64,000 nucleotides of DNA from Flaccisagitta enflata (GCA_965153355.1 OZ231128.1:21700001-21764000), one strand, 5' to 3'. Shown: positions 13,396-50,087, numbered from the stretch's first letter. Made by a program: numbers and translations. Notes: a model not told the origin generated them from the letters alone.

Positions 13396-13980
13396 TCCTC
13401 TGAATTTTGTTGCGCTTTCTTCATTTTCTGCTCTTCTTCTTTGATCCTTTCTATTTGGTAGGCAGAAGGTTCTTCATATTCAGCCTGATCCCAGAGAGAG
13501 ACACAAAAGTGACATGAAATTAAGGGTGGACATAAAATAGGGGAGTCGTGCGGATCAACTATGCGAGGACACATCAGGCAAGGCCTAGTAAACATGAGAA
13601 ACTAGACGTATTTACTATAACTACGTTTGCTACAGTTTTAACGAACCTAGTGACTACGTTTGCTGCAATAAGTGGTGCTGTGTAGTATCATTTAAAAAAG
13701 TTAGTGTGAGAGTTTGTCTGCGTCCTTGTGCGCATGTGCTTAGGTATAACACTCGGTGGTTCATCAAGCTCTGCGCTGCGCGGGTTGACAAAAAATAACC
13801 TACTATGCTGATGTAAATTGTATTTCCTTGACAAGATGATGTACTAAGTCTCGAATGCAATATATAGATTACTTGTCTTTCTTTTTCTTTCTTCTTCCTC
13901 TCCATGAGATAAGCGGCGTATTCATCAGGATCATTTCGAAGGTCGTCCAAAGAAGTCATATCAGAGAGACTCACCGCCAT
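13361..13980 (-). CDS. Small charged coiled-coil protein, first two exons
   Basis: Exon one 13980-13873 starts at an ATG and encodes 36 residues (MAVSLSDMTSLDDLRNDPDE, then YAAYLMERKKKEKERQ). Exon two 13484-13361 begins after GGATCAG and encodes EPSAYQIERIKEEEQKMKKA and, near the end, KYGWAGLPPV. Phases are 0 in and 1 out. The joined product is a Lys/Glu-rich helix likely to be cytoplasmic or nuclear; I do not recognise it. It either ends two codons past the donor at an in-frame TGA (LPPVGE), or continues after splicing at GTGAGTGA. A possible phase-compatible next exon begins after CTCCTACAG near 12017, but this is weak. Confidence 0.6.
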
Positions 13981-14109
13981 TGTAAAGAATTGTATGCAAA
14001 ATCTTGGATTGTATGCAAAATCTTGGATTGTGTGCAAAGTTGCAGTTTAGAATTTGAGATCAATGATTTGGATCAAAGCACTATCTAGGAGAGGCTTCAT
14101 AGGGATTCT

Positions 14110-14382
<273 letters not shown>

Positions 14383-14802
14383 TAGCGTTATTCAGATGCT
14401 TTTTTTATTCAGTTGGTCTCGGCGATTGAAACCTGCAAGCGAGCCAGCAAACATGCACTGCAGATTCGCTTTTAAATTCATCTAAAAATAGCTTCAAATT
14501 GCGTCTTCTAAAGTCAGTCGGGATAGAAGCATTTCAGCGATTACCAACAGCTGCATCTCGATCTACTAAATACGGCGCATCCTGTGGTGACACTCAAAGC
14601 CAATAGGTTTTCCATCATGATTGAGGTTCACATTGCAGATCTAAAAATTCGATTAGACAACAAACACAAAAAGATTTCTGCTTTCCAGTGACTAATGAAA
14701 TTTATGTACAGTTCCCCCCCCCCCCCGCTGTAACGGATCCAAGAGTTATGGATATCTGTCTAAAATGGTTATAAAGTCATGGTCCCTTCATGACATTTTT
14801 TT

Positions 14803-15012
14803 GTAGTCGCGTGCTACGCGACTCTAAACTCTGCTATGTTGGTCAGTCGGTTGGTTGGTTGGTCGGTTGGTCAGTCGGTCCCCTTTTTACTTTTTTGGCG
14901 TTTTGGCGCTTTTTAAGCGTACTTCTCTTGCCTAAATGCTCAAGTGACCTTCTCCAACACTGCTCCTGCTCACTCGCACGCGACTGGGGTAGCCATGTAT
15001 CCGGCCTTGTTA
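14803..15012 (+). repeat. GTCGCG-type dispersed repeat, near full length
   Basis: Begins TTTGTAGTCGCGTGCTACGCGACT (18-base hairpin), then TCTAAACTCTGCTATG, GGTCGGTTGGTTGG runs, TTTTTGGCGTTTTGG, GCTCCTGC...CGCACGCGACTGGG, and ends GTATCCGGCCTTGTT. This copy defines the element well. Confidence 0.75.
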
Positions 15013-15521
15013 TTTCAAACATTTGCAATAATAGAAATCCGCCTACAGTGGATAAGATTTATTAGTCCTTTGATAACCATTATTGCAAAGTTCAACTGTT
15101 TTATTTCCCATGAAATATGCTTCTTTTTTTCGAATAAATGGCTTTAAGTATGAGAACTTTAAGATTCCAAGATTAATCAAGATTTTGGTTATAAGGGTTA
15201 GATGATAATGGCCAAGGCCCAAAGCATTAGAGAAATCAGAAGCCACTCTCAGTGTTATCAATTCCCGCAATAATAGTTAGAAAATACGCATCCAACCTGG
15301 AAAAATGAGAAACCGCCAACAATTCTCATCCTCCTTCTCATATTTTGGCGGTCCATGTTTTTTTCAGCTCTGTTTCGAAAATCTTTGAAGTTGAACCGCG
15401 TATGAGAGCAAAGTTGATAATTTGCTAACAAAGACCAACTTTTTTTTAAAGTGGCTTCTGATTTCTCTGATGATATCGAATTGATAGGCTACATCATTAC
15501 GATTGACACGATTTGCAACTA

Positions 15522-16137
15522 CTATCTTGCTAAAAAGTATATCGACAAGATACAATACAGTTCAATCTTTTATCAATTAATGCATATAACATTTGTAAAA
15601 TACGACTTTCACTTTGTGTGACCTTCTTAGGCATCATCTTAAGCTTTCATGCCCCTTGGTATGCTTTTGTAAAGCAATTGAAGGTATGATGGTGTGGTGT
15701 TCTCCCACATCTAGAGAGCGATATTATTCAGCTTGGCCTTTGATATGGCGCATTCATAATCATGCAGCTCCTTGATATTAATTCACATAATTCATCACTG
15801 AGGTCTTGACTGTTTCCAGGCCAACCTGGAAACAACTTGACGCCATAGTGAATGCTTCATTGTCAGGGCGTGGTGTGCCAGAGCATCACTCTTCTCAATT
15901 GGTGTCTTCAACAATTTACAAAGTTCTAAAGTGCAATTTTTTCACCATTTTCCACTTGGAGTAGTAACTTTGTTTTGCTTGTCATTTCTTGACGAATAAA
16001 CTTAGAACAATGCGGTTTGCGCCATTCAATTGGAAATTCGATGACGTTTCCAGGAGTCACGGATTTTCCTATGTTTGCATTATTTTTTTGGTAGTTATGT
16101 CCCATTATTCTTGTCGATATACATATTAGCAAGATAG
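15522..16137. mobile_element. MITE with CTATCTTGC ends, TA duplication
   Basis: The left CTATCTTGCTAAAAAGTATA and right TATACATATTAGCAAGATAG ends are inverted, flanked by TA at 15520-15521 and 16138-16139. The ends resemble those of the elements at 22742-23347 (which keeps a Tc1-like transposase tail) and 59000-59590. No intact transposase here. Confidence 0.75.
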
Positions 16138-16462
16138 TACCAATGTGTCAAATGACTCTGTTAAGAGTAAGTGTTCTAGTTATGTTTTGCCCTTCCATCT
16201 CTCAATAACGGAAAAAGCTACAGTTGAATTGTTTTAATTAGCGATTGACTATTTTTTACTGCCCGAGGGGCAAAATTGGCGATAGCACAGTATCAAAGTA
16301 GCATGTTAAGTTGAAAACTATATACTTTCAGATATAATCACAGATATAATCACAAATACTGAACTAAATACATTGTGCAGAATATGATGACATTTACATA
16401 AACCGCATTGAAGGTGATTATCTATCATCAGCACTTGTTGAACCTGTCAGTCTTATCATTTA

Positions 16463-16960
16463 TCATAGCACAACAGAGCCTCCTCGAGCGTATACCTCAA
16501 CTTTGTCACGCAAATAATGAATTTGAGATTTAAGAATGTCATCAAGATTCTGCGCACGGTCTAAACCATCGACTGTCTGCAACCAAATGGTTACTTGATG
16601 GCAGGCGTAGGCATGTTTGCTTTCGTCACCGCCGCTACCTCCACAATCACTACCATCCCAACCACTACCGCCATCGCCATCCCCATCAACGCCACCACCT
16701 CTACCACTACCACCACAACCTCCACCACCACCACCACCACCACCACTTACATCACCACCCCCTCCCCCACCACCACCACCACCACCTCCACCACTACCAC
16801 CATCACCACCTCCACCACTTCCATCGCTACTCCATCTCTTCCACTCTGCGACGACCTTTTCCAATCGATGTCGACTTTGCGTAATGTGACGGAAATATTC
16901 ATCCGCGTCCAAATTCTCATCCAAATAGAAATCGCTGATCTCACCCAAATTAGAGTACAT
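16463..16960 (-). CDS. 165-residue protein with Gly-rich insert
   Basis: ATG at 16960 follows an in-frame TGA about 20 bases upstream; stop at 16463. The first part is charged and helical (SDFYLDENLDADEYFRHITQ, then RLEKVVAEWKRW). A segment of about 60 residues, nearly all Gly with Asp and Ser, is encoded by an ACC/CCA-type microsatellite. The C-terminal part, HAYACHQVTIWLQTVDGLDR then DDILKSQIHYLRDKVEVYA, reads as a normal amphipathic helix. Both ends look protein-like in the same frame, which supports one exon with an expanded repeat. I do not recognise the family. The acidic DxDEY start resembles that of the small gene at 13.9 kb (DPDEY), but that may be chance. Confidence 0.55.
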   Translation of the reverse strand: MYSNLGEISDFYLDENLDADEYFRHITQSRHRLEKVVAEWKRWSSDGSGGGGDGGSGGGGGGGGGGGGGDVSGGGGGGGGGCGGSGRGGGVDGDGDGGSGWDGSDCGGSGGDESKHAYACHQVTIWLQTVDGLDRAQNLDDILKSQIHYLRDKVEVYARGGSVVL

Positions 16961-17479
16961 CACTTCTTTTGTTGAGACTCACACACTCAGAATACGTATA
17001 CGGGAAGTCACGTGAATTGTTTCAAATGCATTTTACAAGGTCAAGGATTATTCCGACGATTCAGAAAATATCTTTTTTTTTTGCTATTTATGATGTAATT
17101 GATTCCGATAATACGGCGTAACGATCACTGACATTAATTGATTAATTGGGCGATATAATCAATGAATTCATCAATAGAGCAAATGAAATAAAGCATTTGA
17201 AATGACGCTTAGTATTGCGCCGATCTCATTTTTTGGATAATGATCTTCTTCTTTCTCTTTCGACATTTCTTCTCTTTCGACATTTCTCCTTTTTCATCTC
17301 TTATTCTTTGCAAATGATAATGTAGAACAAGGTCGATATTCCCATTTCTTAGATGATTTTTATTTTTGTTTTGAAATCGTTTTAAACGAATGACGTAACG
17401 AGAAAAAAAGATGAAGGACCAACGAAGAGGTGAACTCGATCATTGAGGTTGTGTAAAACATGAGTTGAGAAATGAAGAG

Positions 17480-18450
<971 letters not shown>

Positions 18451-18639
18451 ATGAAGGGAGAAGAAAAAAGGAAAAAAGAAAGAAAGACGGACGGACAGAT
18501 AGACGGACAGACAGAAAGATGGACAGACAGACAGAAAGATGAAGATGAAGAGAGAAAGATGTCAAGAAAGAAACAAGAAGGAAGATTCTCTGAAGACGAG
18601 CTTGAGCGTGTATCTACAAGTGAGACATGAAATCATGTT

Positions 18640-18641
<2 letters not shown>

Positions 18642-18709
<68 letters not shown>
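18642..18709. repeat. (AG)n microsatellite
   Basis: Pure AG dinucleotide run followed by ATATCACC. No exon is attached to it. Confidence 0.95.
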
Positions 18710-18710
<1 letters not shown>

Positions 18711-19339
18711 TCACCTAAAATTCTTCCTGTGTCTTGGGGTGGGGTGGGTGGGGCCCCCCCATTGGTCTAAGTGTCACAAAAAACTGCTTCCCAGTATCGT
18801 TTCCATAAAAAGTAGCAATAGAGGAGACGCGCTTACAAAAATACGATGGTTCCTAGCCGAATCAAAAGCCCTACGAAAGGCTAATAGCTCTTTTGCTCAT
18901 TTGAATTGCATCATTTAACAATATTGAGCAGCGATTAATGAGTAATGACTACACGATACGACTATGAGATCTTTGGATGACTTAACTATTTCCCTCCTCC
19001 TTAATTGGGGTTTCTATGAATTTGTCACGGAAATCGATTGTCCTTGTTGGGACAACACAAAAGCACAAAATGGCACACACACACACGCACGCACACACAC
19101 ACACACAAAAATGTTGCAACCTAAGATCCCCGCAAACGCTGCAGTTGTGATTGTCTGTGTGTGTGGGGTGGGCGAGAGTATGGATGGGGGTCATACACCC
19201 CTACCCACCGCTCCGCAATGATATTGTGACCCCGCGTCACTTGTTCTTTTGTTTCATTCTTTCTTTTTCAATATTTTTCTTCGGCGAAAGCCGCCTTCAT
19301 TGGTATTTCATAAAACGCCATCTGTAATTTGACAAATTC

Positions 19340-19510
19340 CATCCAATCAGAGCTCATTTTTCTCTCATCCAATTACATCATCTCTCCGACTTTACAGACA
19401 TAAAAGCACGAATGTTAAAAACAGGTTTTTTTCTCTCCTCAAGATGAACGGCCTCACCTTTTCTCCAGCCAATCAAAATCCCCGACAGAAAACGACGGAC
19501 CAATGGAAAG
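19340..19510 (+). promoter_or_regulatory. Possible promoter of the claudin-like gene
   Basis: CCAAT motifs at 19343, 19369, 19469 and 19500 surround a TATA-like ACATAAAAGC at 19398. This lies 180-340 bases before the start codon of the first coding exon. The clustering is suggestive only. Confidence 0.3.
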
Positions 19511-19679
19511 CCTTTCGATCGAATTCTACGGAAAATCCTTCTCCCATTCAAGCATCCTGAATCTCATCAGCCTAAAGGAGTGATTGATACTTATGACACA
19601 GTACTTACTGAATACTGTAAACAACCAGGATATAAACAAAACTAACTTCCTGACCGTCAACCAAAAATAGAGAGCAAGA

Positions 19680-42966
<23,287 letters not shown>

Positions 42967-43950
42967 GAAAAAGATTGACCAAACCAAATTTGTTTGGCTC
43001 AAAATATTGAAATCGCTTAACATTCGATTTGCTCCATGCATCCAATTGTCATGACAGTTGGACCTATATACATTGTTTCTTGAGTGTTGTACATATACCT
43101 CTCGTATTGAAATTCATTGATCTTTCTGACTGACTAAAACTTTGCAGCAATGCACTTATCCTTTTTGAGTACTTCGATCCTTACATGCAAATATCACTAT
43201 TGTTTATGAAAGATACAAATGAATACTAGATATTTCACACACCCATTATTTTTATGACCCCCTAAGTCACTTATCTGTTATGTGACCTTATTTCAACAAT
43301 AGCTCATCTTACAAAGATAGACTATCACTGTACTTACCATTCATGCAAAAACTGTACATGATAATAAAAAGAAATAATTTTGAAACATATTTCTTCTGTA
43401 CCTTATGTAACAGTAGGGCTGTCGAAAAACCACAGTTTTGGAATTTTGCTCAGCCTAAAATTGCAATGTGTGCCCAATCACTAGAGCAGTGAATGTCTAA
43501 GAGGAATTTAAGTGGGACCAAACCATTTATGGTTGTGCCACAGTGGTCAAATTACTATGGCAAAAAAAAAAAGCGAACACTTTGTTTTGCTTACTTCTGC
43601 TTACCTATGGGCCTGATGGCCCTGCGAAAAATCTTCTTAATGCCACGTTGCTGGTCATTGTAGCTTTATTCGTATAGAAATGGCAAAGGTTTTAAGCAAA
43701 AAATCGCTGACTGAAAAAATGGCTAATTTCTATTTTCTCCCAATGAGCAATTTTAGTCTTTCTGTATTTGACAATGATGCAGCTCAGGATTGTCTGAGCT
43801 ACTCGTTATTCATGAGCAAATTAAAGAGCTTCAAGTATCCATTAAAATGGCGCCAAGAACAAATTTCTAACTCAATGCGTTTAATTTTTATGTTAGAATG
43901 AAGACAACCAATGAAAATCATAAAATTTTGACTACCTGTCTCCATTCGGT
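42967..43950. other. Intergenic DNA downstream of the claudin-like gene
   Basis: Probable 3' untranslated region, then AT-rich DNA. I see no exon, tandem repeat or clear element. AATAAA-like motifs are present (for instance AATAAAAAG near 43363), but none can be assigned as the poly(A) signal with confidence. Confidence 0.4.
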
Positions 43951-43954
43951 ACAC

Positions 43955-44200
43955 TTGTACAAGCATCTGTCGATCTTTTGTTTTTAAGACTTTTTAAGCG
44001 TTTTTTTTTAAATTAGGGTTAGGGGTGGGTTTAGGGTTAGGGTTAGGGTTAGGGTTGGGGATAGTTTTAGGGTTAGGGTTAGGGACAAGGTTTGCTTTAG
44101 GGCTAAGGGTTGGCTGGGTTTTATGTATTACGACCCGAAGCTATTCGAATTTAATTCGCTCTGGCGGAGGATTCTGAAAGAAAAACAAAATCGTGCAGAG
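43955..44200. repeat. Interstitial TTAGGG-type repeat, inverted partner of 37.3-37.6 kb
   Basis: TTAGGGTTAGGGTTAGGG units at about 44030-44095 with the same unique flanks (GTTGGCTGGGTTTTATGTAT, ACGACCCGAAGCTATTCGAA) as the other copy. Confidence 0.8.
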
Positions 44201-44444
44201 ACTCAATCAGCAGCTCCCTTCATTCTAATGCCATTTCTAAATGGATAGAGCAAGGCCATCCAGCAAGGTCTCATTTGAAAGATCTTTCACAGAGCTTCAA
44301 AATGGTCACCGATTTGGCTATGTTTTTCTCATTGCTTGGATGTGAAACACTGACAAACATGTAGTTAGCTTTTTTTTTTTTTGCCATAGTTACAATAGGA
44401 TTAAATGGAAGCCTCAGAGGATTAAAGGCTGTTTCTATAATCTC

Positions 44445-44983
44445 CTTTTTGGGCAGCGGCCCCGAAGGGGCCGATGACCTATGCTTTCACACATAGGGGA
44501 AATTTCTCCTCCTCCTTCTCCTCCTTCTTCTCCTTCTCCGTCCCCCCCCCCTCAAGGCCCAAATCCTAGTCTCGAGACCCAAATCCTAGCTTCAAGGCTC
44601 AAATCCCTGCCTCGAAGCTCAAATCCCAGCCTCGAGGCTCAAATCTCAGTCTCCAGGCTAAAATCCCAGCCTCAAGGCTCAAATCCCAGCCCTGAGGCTC
44701 AAATCCCAGTCTCCAGGCACAAATCCAAGCCTTGAAGCTCAAATCCCAGCCTCAAAGCTTAAATCCCAGCTTTGAAACTCAAATCCCAGCCTCAAAGCTC
44801 AAATCCCAGCCTCAAGGCCCTAATCCAGGCCTCAAGGCCCAAATTGCAGCATCCAGGCTCTAATTCCATCCTTGAGGCCCAAATAAAAACAGCATAGGTC
44901 ATCGGCCCCTTCGGGGCCGCTGCCCCTCTAACCACCTCACACCCACAAACACTCACATAGGGGCAACGGGTACCGCTGACCAT
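44445..44983 (+). mobile_element. GGGCAGCGGCCCC foldback element, copy 2
   Basis: CTTTTTGGGCAGCGGCCCCG at the start and CATCGGCCCCTTCGGGGCCG inverted at 44900. Between them is a minisatellite of about fifteen 21-base units like CTCAAATCCCAGCCTCAAGG. The 3' tail GGGTACCGCTGACCAT is present but stops before the usual ending. Confidence 0.75.
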
Positions 44984-45687
44984 CTAACGCTTTTGCGACT
45001 ATTGAGAGATGGCCAAATAGGTCAATTTTAAAATTGAGAAAATTTGACAAAATCATTCATAATCAGATAGCTTATGTCAATATGTACATAGTTCAAAAAC
45101 TGAATTTTGTTATTGATCCTTGATTTTCATGTAAATAAGGCTGAAATGCAACAAATAATGATCGAAAATAGGCAAAAATTGAGTTGTTAAAGTCAGCAAA
45201 ACCAAAAAAATGGGAATATTTTACTAAATCACAGTTCAAGAATTCAATCAGACCCGATTCTGCTGAAAGAAATTGAGATTTCAATTTTTTTTTTTAAATT
45301 CTCTATAAGCAGCTTTTTTGGCTGGTTTGGCCAGTTGGCAAAAATTTAATGAATCTCTCGGCAACATTAAATTTAAGTAGGCATTTTCTGAAAGAACCAC
45401 TGTGCAAAATTTTAGCCAAATTGGACAAATATTTTAGAAGTTATGCCATTTTTAAAAATTTTTGGGTGGTAGGCTGGTTGGGCTGGTTGGGTTGGTTAGA
45501 TGTATCCCAGATGCACCAAATGCTCTGTTCGTAATAGTTTCAGTACAGTATTGATCCATGCAAAAAATCTTTTGTCTCTCTCAAAGGGTTTCCAAGATAT
45601 GGGCATTTCATGATTTTTTTAGTTTACCATTTTGCTGTAAGTGCATACATGCGTCGATAACAAAGAATTAACTACGAAGATTTGTCT

Positions 45688-45925
45688 TGAAGCGTGATTA
45701 TTCTGCAACAATTTACTGACCAATCAAATTGAAAATTTCATTATGGCTGAATGCCCGGGAGTTAAGACCTGAAATTTTCAGTGTAAATTTCATGCTCTTT
45801 CTCATCGTGTTATCCAAATTTCCATCATCAGTTTCACAATGGCGTGACAGTAACAGACTTAAAGCGTGACATGAGCGTGACAGAAGAGCTGGGGGGTGTG
45901 CGGAATAATCACGCTTGAAGAAAAG
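45688..45925. repeat. Short inverted repeat (CTTGAAGCGTGATTATTC ends)
   Basis: CTTGAAGCGTGATTATTCTGC at the left is inverted as GCGGAATAATCACGCTTGAAG at the right. AGCGTGACA motifs repeat inside. Likely a small MITE; the target duplication is not clear. Confidence 0.45.
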
Positions 45926-46491
45926 TGTCATTACGCGGGATTGGAGTGTCACAGAAGCATGAAATTTGGAGCGTATGTCCTTCAAGTAGTCCTCTATTAG
46001 ATAGAAACCTGAAAAGTGATTAACTTTGAGAATTTATAGTGTTTTAAAAAAAGATAATCGGCATACTCAGATTTTGCCATGAAATAGCAAAAAAATTAGA
46101 AGGATCAAAATTTGATGATAATACAATATTCGAACAACTTAGTATTTGCGCAGCAGGATGAAATTTTTTGTACATCACATTGGAATGATGATAACTGATT
46201 AAAAGCTGAGAAATGATCAGATAATCTACTTTTTGATGGGTTTTGCTTGTTATTTGCTTGTCTGGACATGCCAATTGGGCAACTTTGACCTAATTTTTAG
46301 GCACCCTAGGGGTAGGAATAGTCACAAAAAATGGTTTGGTAAGGTGATGCAGGTAGTTAGGAAGGTCATCCAACTATAAAAACTTGTCACAATGCAATAG
46401 ACATTGCGGTAACACTGTTTACGTGGTGGTTAGTCGGGTTCTCGCGTCGAAAAGAGATTGTGACATTAGCCTAAACTTTGACAGAATGGGG

Positions 46492-47679
46492 CACTCTGTG
46501 CCGCTCCAATGTAAAGACTGCTTACAATTCTAATTATCCCAAAAGTTGGTTATTATTGCTCAGAATGGAGGACAGGGACCAGACAAACATGAAACTAGAA
46601 AAAAAAAAACCATTTGGGGGGTCAGGGGGTTCCCAAGTGGTTATTCTGGGGTGATTTAATGGCCCAGCGACTAAAATCATTGAAAATCATGATTTCTAAA
46701 GCATTCAAGCTTATTTCTTGGTCAGAATGGTGGACAGGGACTAGACAAACATACAACTAGAAAAAAAAACATTTGGGGGGTCAGGGGGTCCCCAGGGAGT
46801 CCCCAGGGGCCTTTAATGGGGCGATATCATGGCCCGGCAACTAAAATCATTGAAAATCTTGATTTTTAGAGCATTCAAGCTTATTTCTTTGGTAAAAAAT
46901 TGTCAACAAGCACCATTAAAGTATACATTAAGTAGTAAAATATATTCAAGGGGGTCTGGGGGCCCCAGGGCACTGTTTCTGGGGCCATTTCATGGTGCGG
47001 CAACCAAAAAACATCAAATCTAGATTTTTAGAGTATTTAAGCTTATGCTAATTAAAAATATTGTGCACAGGCATCATGAAAATATACATTTAATTGTAAA
47101 ATATATTTTAGGGGGTCAGAGGGCCCATAGGGAACTGTTTTCGTGGCCATTTTATGGTGCCGCAAAAAAATCATTGAAATTCTTGATTTTGAGAGCATTA
47201 AAGATAATTGTTTTTGTAAATATTGCATACAGGCACTATACAAATATATACTTGGTGACAAAATATATTTTAGGGGGGTAAGGGGGCCCCAAGGGAACTG
47301 TTTTTGGGGCAATTTGATGATGGTGCAATTACAACTTTGGGAAATCTTTGACTTAAAAGCATCTAGGCTTATGGTTGTTCCTGAAAATAGTGAACTAGGA
47401 CCTGACAAACCTAAATAAAAAAGAGAAGACATAATTGTGGGTCAGTAGGTTTTTTAGAAGTGGGGCAGGGGTTAGGGAGTGGGCAAGGTGTAAGGGTTAT
47501 CACAGGAAGAGTAAACTTTAATCTACTTATTCTTCTTCTTCCCTCTTTTTCTTCTTCCCCTTCTTCTTCTTCTTCTTCTTCTTCTTCTTCTTCTTCTTCT
47601 TCTTCTTTTTCTTCTTCTTCTTCTTCTCCTTCTTCTTCCTCCCTCTTCTTCTTGTTCCCTCTTCTTCTCTTTCTTCCCT

Positions 47680-47710
<31 letters not shown>

Positions 47711-48160
47711 TTTCTCTCTTCTTGCTCTTCTTCCTCTTCTTTGTTTACTATTCCGTCTTTTTTATACCCTGTTTTTTTTTTTCATTCTCTACTTTTTTTC
47801 CCCCTTTTTTGTTCTTGTACACTTCTTCTTCCTCCCTCTACTTCTTCCTCCTTCTTCTTCTTCCTCCCTCTTCTTCTCATTCTTCCTCTATTCCTTCCCT
47901 CATCCTCTTATCCTCTCTTCTATTTTTAGTGATAACAGCATTTTCTTTAAGACAATGTGCCAATTTATGCTACTCTGCTTTACATACTGCACGTTGCTGC
48001 TGCTTCTTCTTCTTCTTCTTCTTCTTCTTCTTCTTCTTCTTCTTCTTCTTCTTCTCCCTCTTCTTCTTCTTCCTCTTCTTCTCTTACTTATGAACCCAAC
48101 ATTTGTTTTGCTCTCCTTTTTCCTGATTTACTTGAACAATCAAAATCTTATACATCGTCA

Positions 48161-48195
<35 letters not shown>

Positions 48196-48871
48196 CTCCT
48201 CCTCTACCCCCACCACAACAAGATATCAAATACAAAATTTATGTAGTGTTGCTATTCATCAAGGGGTTTCATGTAATTGTAATGAAAGCAAATCTAGTTA
48301 TTTAAGCAACTAAGAGAGAATTTTACTTCATTGGCGATATAAAATGAAGCTCTATATTTCGTTAAAAATGGCCGTAAAAAAAAGTATCGTCGAGTATCCT
48401 ACCCAATTTTTTTTGTGGAGCTTCCTAACTACCTAATTAATGAAAGCATAAAAAGAAAAAGGGGGACAAGGGGGGTACCTGACCCTCAAAAATACAAAAG
48501 ATTGACCTTTTAGAGGGGTTTCACGTAGTTATTTCTTTGTTATTTACGTACTTTTGACGAAGTATAACTCCGCAAAAAATCACTTTCTGGCCAAAACAAA
48601 ATTAGTTTTAGACAGCCCTAGGTGTCCTCTAACTACCCTGAAAATTTCAGCAGCTTTGGAGAAAGTCAGTTTTTTGCTCTTTTTCCCCCTCCTCCTCATT
48701 TTAGGTGGTTTGGGTGGTTTGGGTGGTTTCCGATATGCTGGGTCGCCCAAATTTTGGGTTTCTATTTTTTTGGTCCTAGAAAGTATTTTGATTGAAAAAA
48801 CCAGATTGATTCCTCATTTTTAATACTATTTTTAACGATTTGGAATTTTGAGCAAAAAGAAGCACAAAGTG
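46492..48871 (+). mobile_element. 2.38-kb non-autonomous element, copy 1
   Basis: Ends CACTCTGTGC and GCACAAAGTG are imperfect inverted repeats. The first 900 bases are diverged tandem units of about 110-130 bases (GGGGGTCAGGGGG, AACTGTTTTTGGGGC, ATCATTGAAAATCTTGATTT); then come TTC/TCC microsatellites (47525-48090, 48155-48210) and a unique tail. No transposase or other coding frame. A near-identical copy lies 7.26 kb downstream. Confidence 0.8.
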
Positions 48872-49317
48872 CCGTGCGGCAGGTGATTTCTGCGCCGCGA
48901 TTACCCCCCACGATTTAACGGCCGCCAACCTCGACTGTCAATTCTCAGGGCGGCTCTCCGGCCGCCGTTGAAATAGTGTCGAAATTAGAAAAGATTGTCT
49001 TTACTGCACGACTACACGGCAATTACGGAGTTTTGGATCCACTCATATGATGTTATAAACTTCTTTAGAAAATAAAAATATAATTTGTCTTCTTTTTTTA
49101 ACCTTCCTATTCATTCGTGTAGGCCTATCTTTGTCAAATATTAAAGCACTATGTATGAAGCGAGTGGGGAACGGTGTCGGATGCTTAGTGTCGGATTTCG
49201 AGTCTTGTCTTCTAAAGAATAACAGGAAAAGGACAATATGCAAATGAGCTTTTTAACGAAAAGTTACGGAATATGGTATGATCGCATGAAGACTATTTAT
49301 TTCTTTGCATTTACTTA

Positions 49318-49526
49318 TGGGACGCGTGCCACGCGACTCTACACCCTGCAACACCCTGCTATTCTAGTCAGTCTGTCGGTTGGTCGATCAGTTGGTCCCC
49401 AATATATTATTATTTTCAGCATTATTGAGCTCGCTGCGAGCGACACCTGCCCAAATGCTTTAGTGACTTTCCTTATTATTGCTCCTGCCCACCTGCAGGG
49501 TAGCCGTGTGTCCGGCCTCGTTATCG
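49318..49526 (+). repeat. GTCGCG-type dispersed repeat
   Basis: GGGACGCGTGCCACGCGACT, CTCTACACCCTGCAACACCC, GGTTGGTCGATCAGTTGGTC, GCTCCTGCCCACCTGCAGGG, ending GTGTCCGGCCTCGTT. The 3' hairpin partner is changed. Confidence 0.65.
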
Positions 49527-49529
49527 GGC

Positions 49530-49770
49530 CGCTAGGTCGTTCGTTAAATTCTTTCTCTCGCATCGCTGACATGACTTGCTCCGCAGCACCTCACTTCACT
49601 ACAAGCTACGCTTCGCGTGCTCATTCTACTCACAGGCTAGCTCACTCACTTTGCTCACACCCACGTAAGAGCTGAAATTCCTGAATATGGGCTATATATG
49701 TGTTCAAATAGTCAACGCAAATAACGGAAATAATCGGTTTTGTTGTCGTCAGTAGAAACATGCTTTACAG
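49530..49770 (-). repeat. GAGCGAGC repeat copy in a threonine-synthase-like intron
   Basis: On the minus strand: GCATGTTTCTACTGACGACA, ACAAAACCGATTATTTCCGT, TTGAACACATATATAGCCCA, TATTCAGGAATTTCAGCTCT, then GAGCAAAGTGAGTGAGC. Same order as in the SLC6 introns and again in the sense orientation of the host gene, but about 165 bases from the donor at 49934. Confidence 0.6.
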
Positions 49771-49934
49771 TTGAGTTTCACTAGAGCGCACGCCAAAGGA
49801 CAAGGTAGAAATATACCATATCCATGAAACTGCTATGTTGCCAATTTACAAATAACTACAAAATCTGCAAGTTGTATGCTTTATAGACAGGCATACCTTA
49901 AAAGCGGGTGCGCTGTGGTGGTGCTCTACTGTAC

Positions 49935-50087
49935 CTGTATCCCCGGAAGTGCCGACGAGAATGGTCACGTGACGTTTATTCCTCTTCAAGAAATGCCGCA
50001 GAAAAAGACCGACTAAAGTCAGAGCTAAATCTTTAAAAGCCAACGTCGGACCGTGGAATAACTCCAATACACGGAAACCCTGATGAG

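Noticed and set aside
47460-48305. 281-codon frame rich in Ser, Leu and Pro
   Set aside because: Runs through TTC and TCC microsatellites of a mobile element and is repeated, with indels that change frame, in the second copy at 54714.
48880-48970. GC-rich stretch (GCGGCTCTCCGGCCGCCGTT) as an exon of the threonine-synthase-like gene
   Set aside because: All minus-strand frames contain stops or lack splice sites, and no family motif appears.
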